Positions 63,919 to 64,000 of a stretch of DNA of 64,000 nucleotides are shown here, one piece after another (within the stretch, counting starts at the first letter, position 1; every line of letters starts with the position of its first letter). A model generated the notes under the pieces. It had not been told where the DNA came from. It was given only the letters and a program-made list of their open reading frames with translations, and made no database searches. This stretch comes from Adhaeribacter rhizoryzae (GTDB taxonomy: Bacteria; Bacteroidota; Bacteroidia; Cytophagales; Hymenobacteraceae): NCBI RefSeq assembly GCF_008629685.1, contig NZ_VWSF01000003.1, forward strand, positions 398,182-462,181, written 5' to 3'. The translations under genes and the position numbers were made by a program.

Positions 63919-64000
63919 ATGAATAATAGGAATTTAAAAGAAACTGTAAAAAGGAATTATCCGTCTGCAAAGAAAAGAAAAATTGTCGAAGAACTTCGTT
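63919..64000 (+). CDS. Possible start of a gene, cut by the window end
   Basis: An ATG at 63919 opens 27 codons without a stop (MNNRNLKETVKRNYPSAKKR ...). The basic N-terminal helix could belong to a transposase or DNA-binding protein, but no family can be named from so little. Confidence 0.35.
   Translation, partial: MNNRNLKETVKRNYPSAKKRKIVEELR

Overview
The window looks like chromosomal DNA of a Bacteroidota bacterium, probably from the Cytophagia (Hymenobacteraceae-like; the genus is inference). Signs are a textbook Bacteroidota promoter (TTTG, 19 bases, TAnnTTTG) before sucD, many carboxypeptidase-regulatory-like domains, few visible Shine-Dalgarno sites, and lipoproteins of the family's usual style.

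Bases 1-33,000 are mostly housekeeping and envelope genes in short, mixed-strand units: a partial alpha/beta hydrolase; cmk-ispH-DUF502; an HNH protein; adenine deaminase; a TauE/SafE permease; a single-domain response regulator; a cysteine-synthase-family enzyme; sucD; dps; rny, zapA, a coiled-coil gene and pheT in a row; a DUF1684 protein; an AT-rich orphan; radC; a membrane metallophosphoesterase; two unusual low-complexity secreted proteins; uvsE; two paralogous carboxypeptidase-regulatory-like proteins; a DctA-type symporter; a CE15-type esterase; a DnaQ-like exonuclease; and two tandem paralogous small secreted proteins. Several strong Rho-independent terminators are visible. From 33,000 to 35,000 the DNA becomes AT-rich with only tiny orphan genes and a decayed reading frame.

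Bases 35,024-63,118 hold one co-directional minus-strand cluster of 18 genes that encodes an extracellular contractile injection system (eCIS; the Afp/PVC/MAC family). Reading 5' to 3' (high to low coordinates): DUF4255 terminator/cap protein, a protein with a chitin-binding-like module, one sheath, two tube proteins, DUF5908, LysM adaptor, VgrG-like spike, PAAR tip, gp25, two very large baseplate proteins, a 1208-residue protein with an internal carboxypeptidase-regulatory-like domain, tape-measure-family protein, a 1325-residue DUF4157 protein with an HNH-like segment, a TPR protein, a second short DUF4157 protein, an unknown 171-residue protein, and a AAA+ ATPase. Many junctions overlap or lie within 12 bases, so it is probably one or a few transcripts. 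The two DUF4157 proteins share an N-terminal double-FF/IQ.K motif that could be a cargo-loading tag.

The cluster is bordered by debris on both sides: the decayed frame at 34.6-35.0 kb, and at 63.5-63.8 kb a hydrolase fragment fused to an antisense IS5-family transposase fragment. A new gene may begin at 63,919 and runs off the window. No tRNA, rRNA or CRISPR array was seen.
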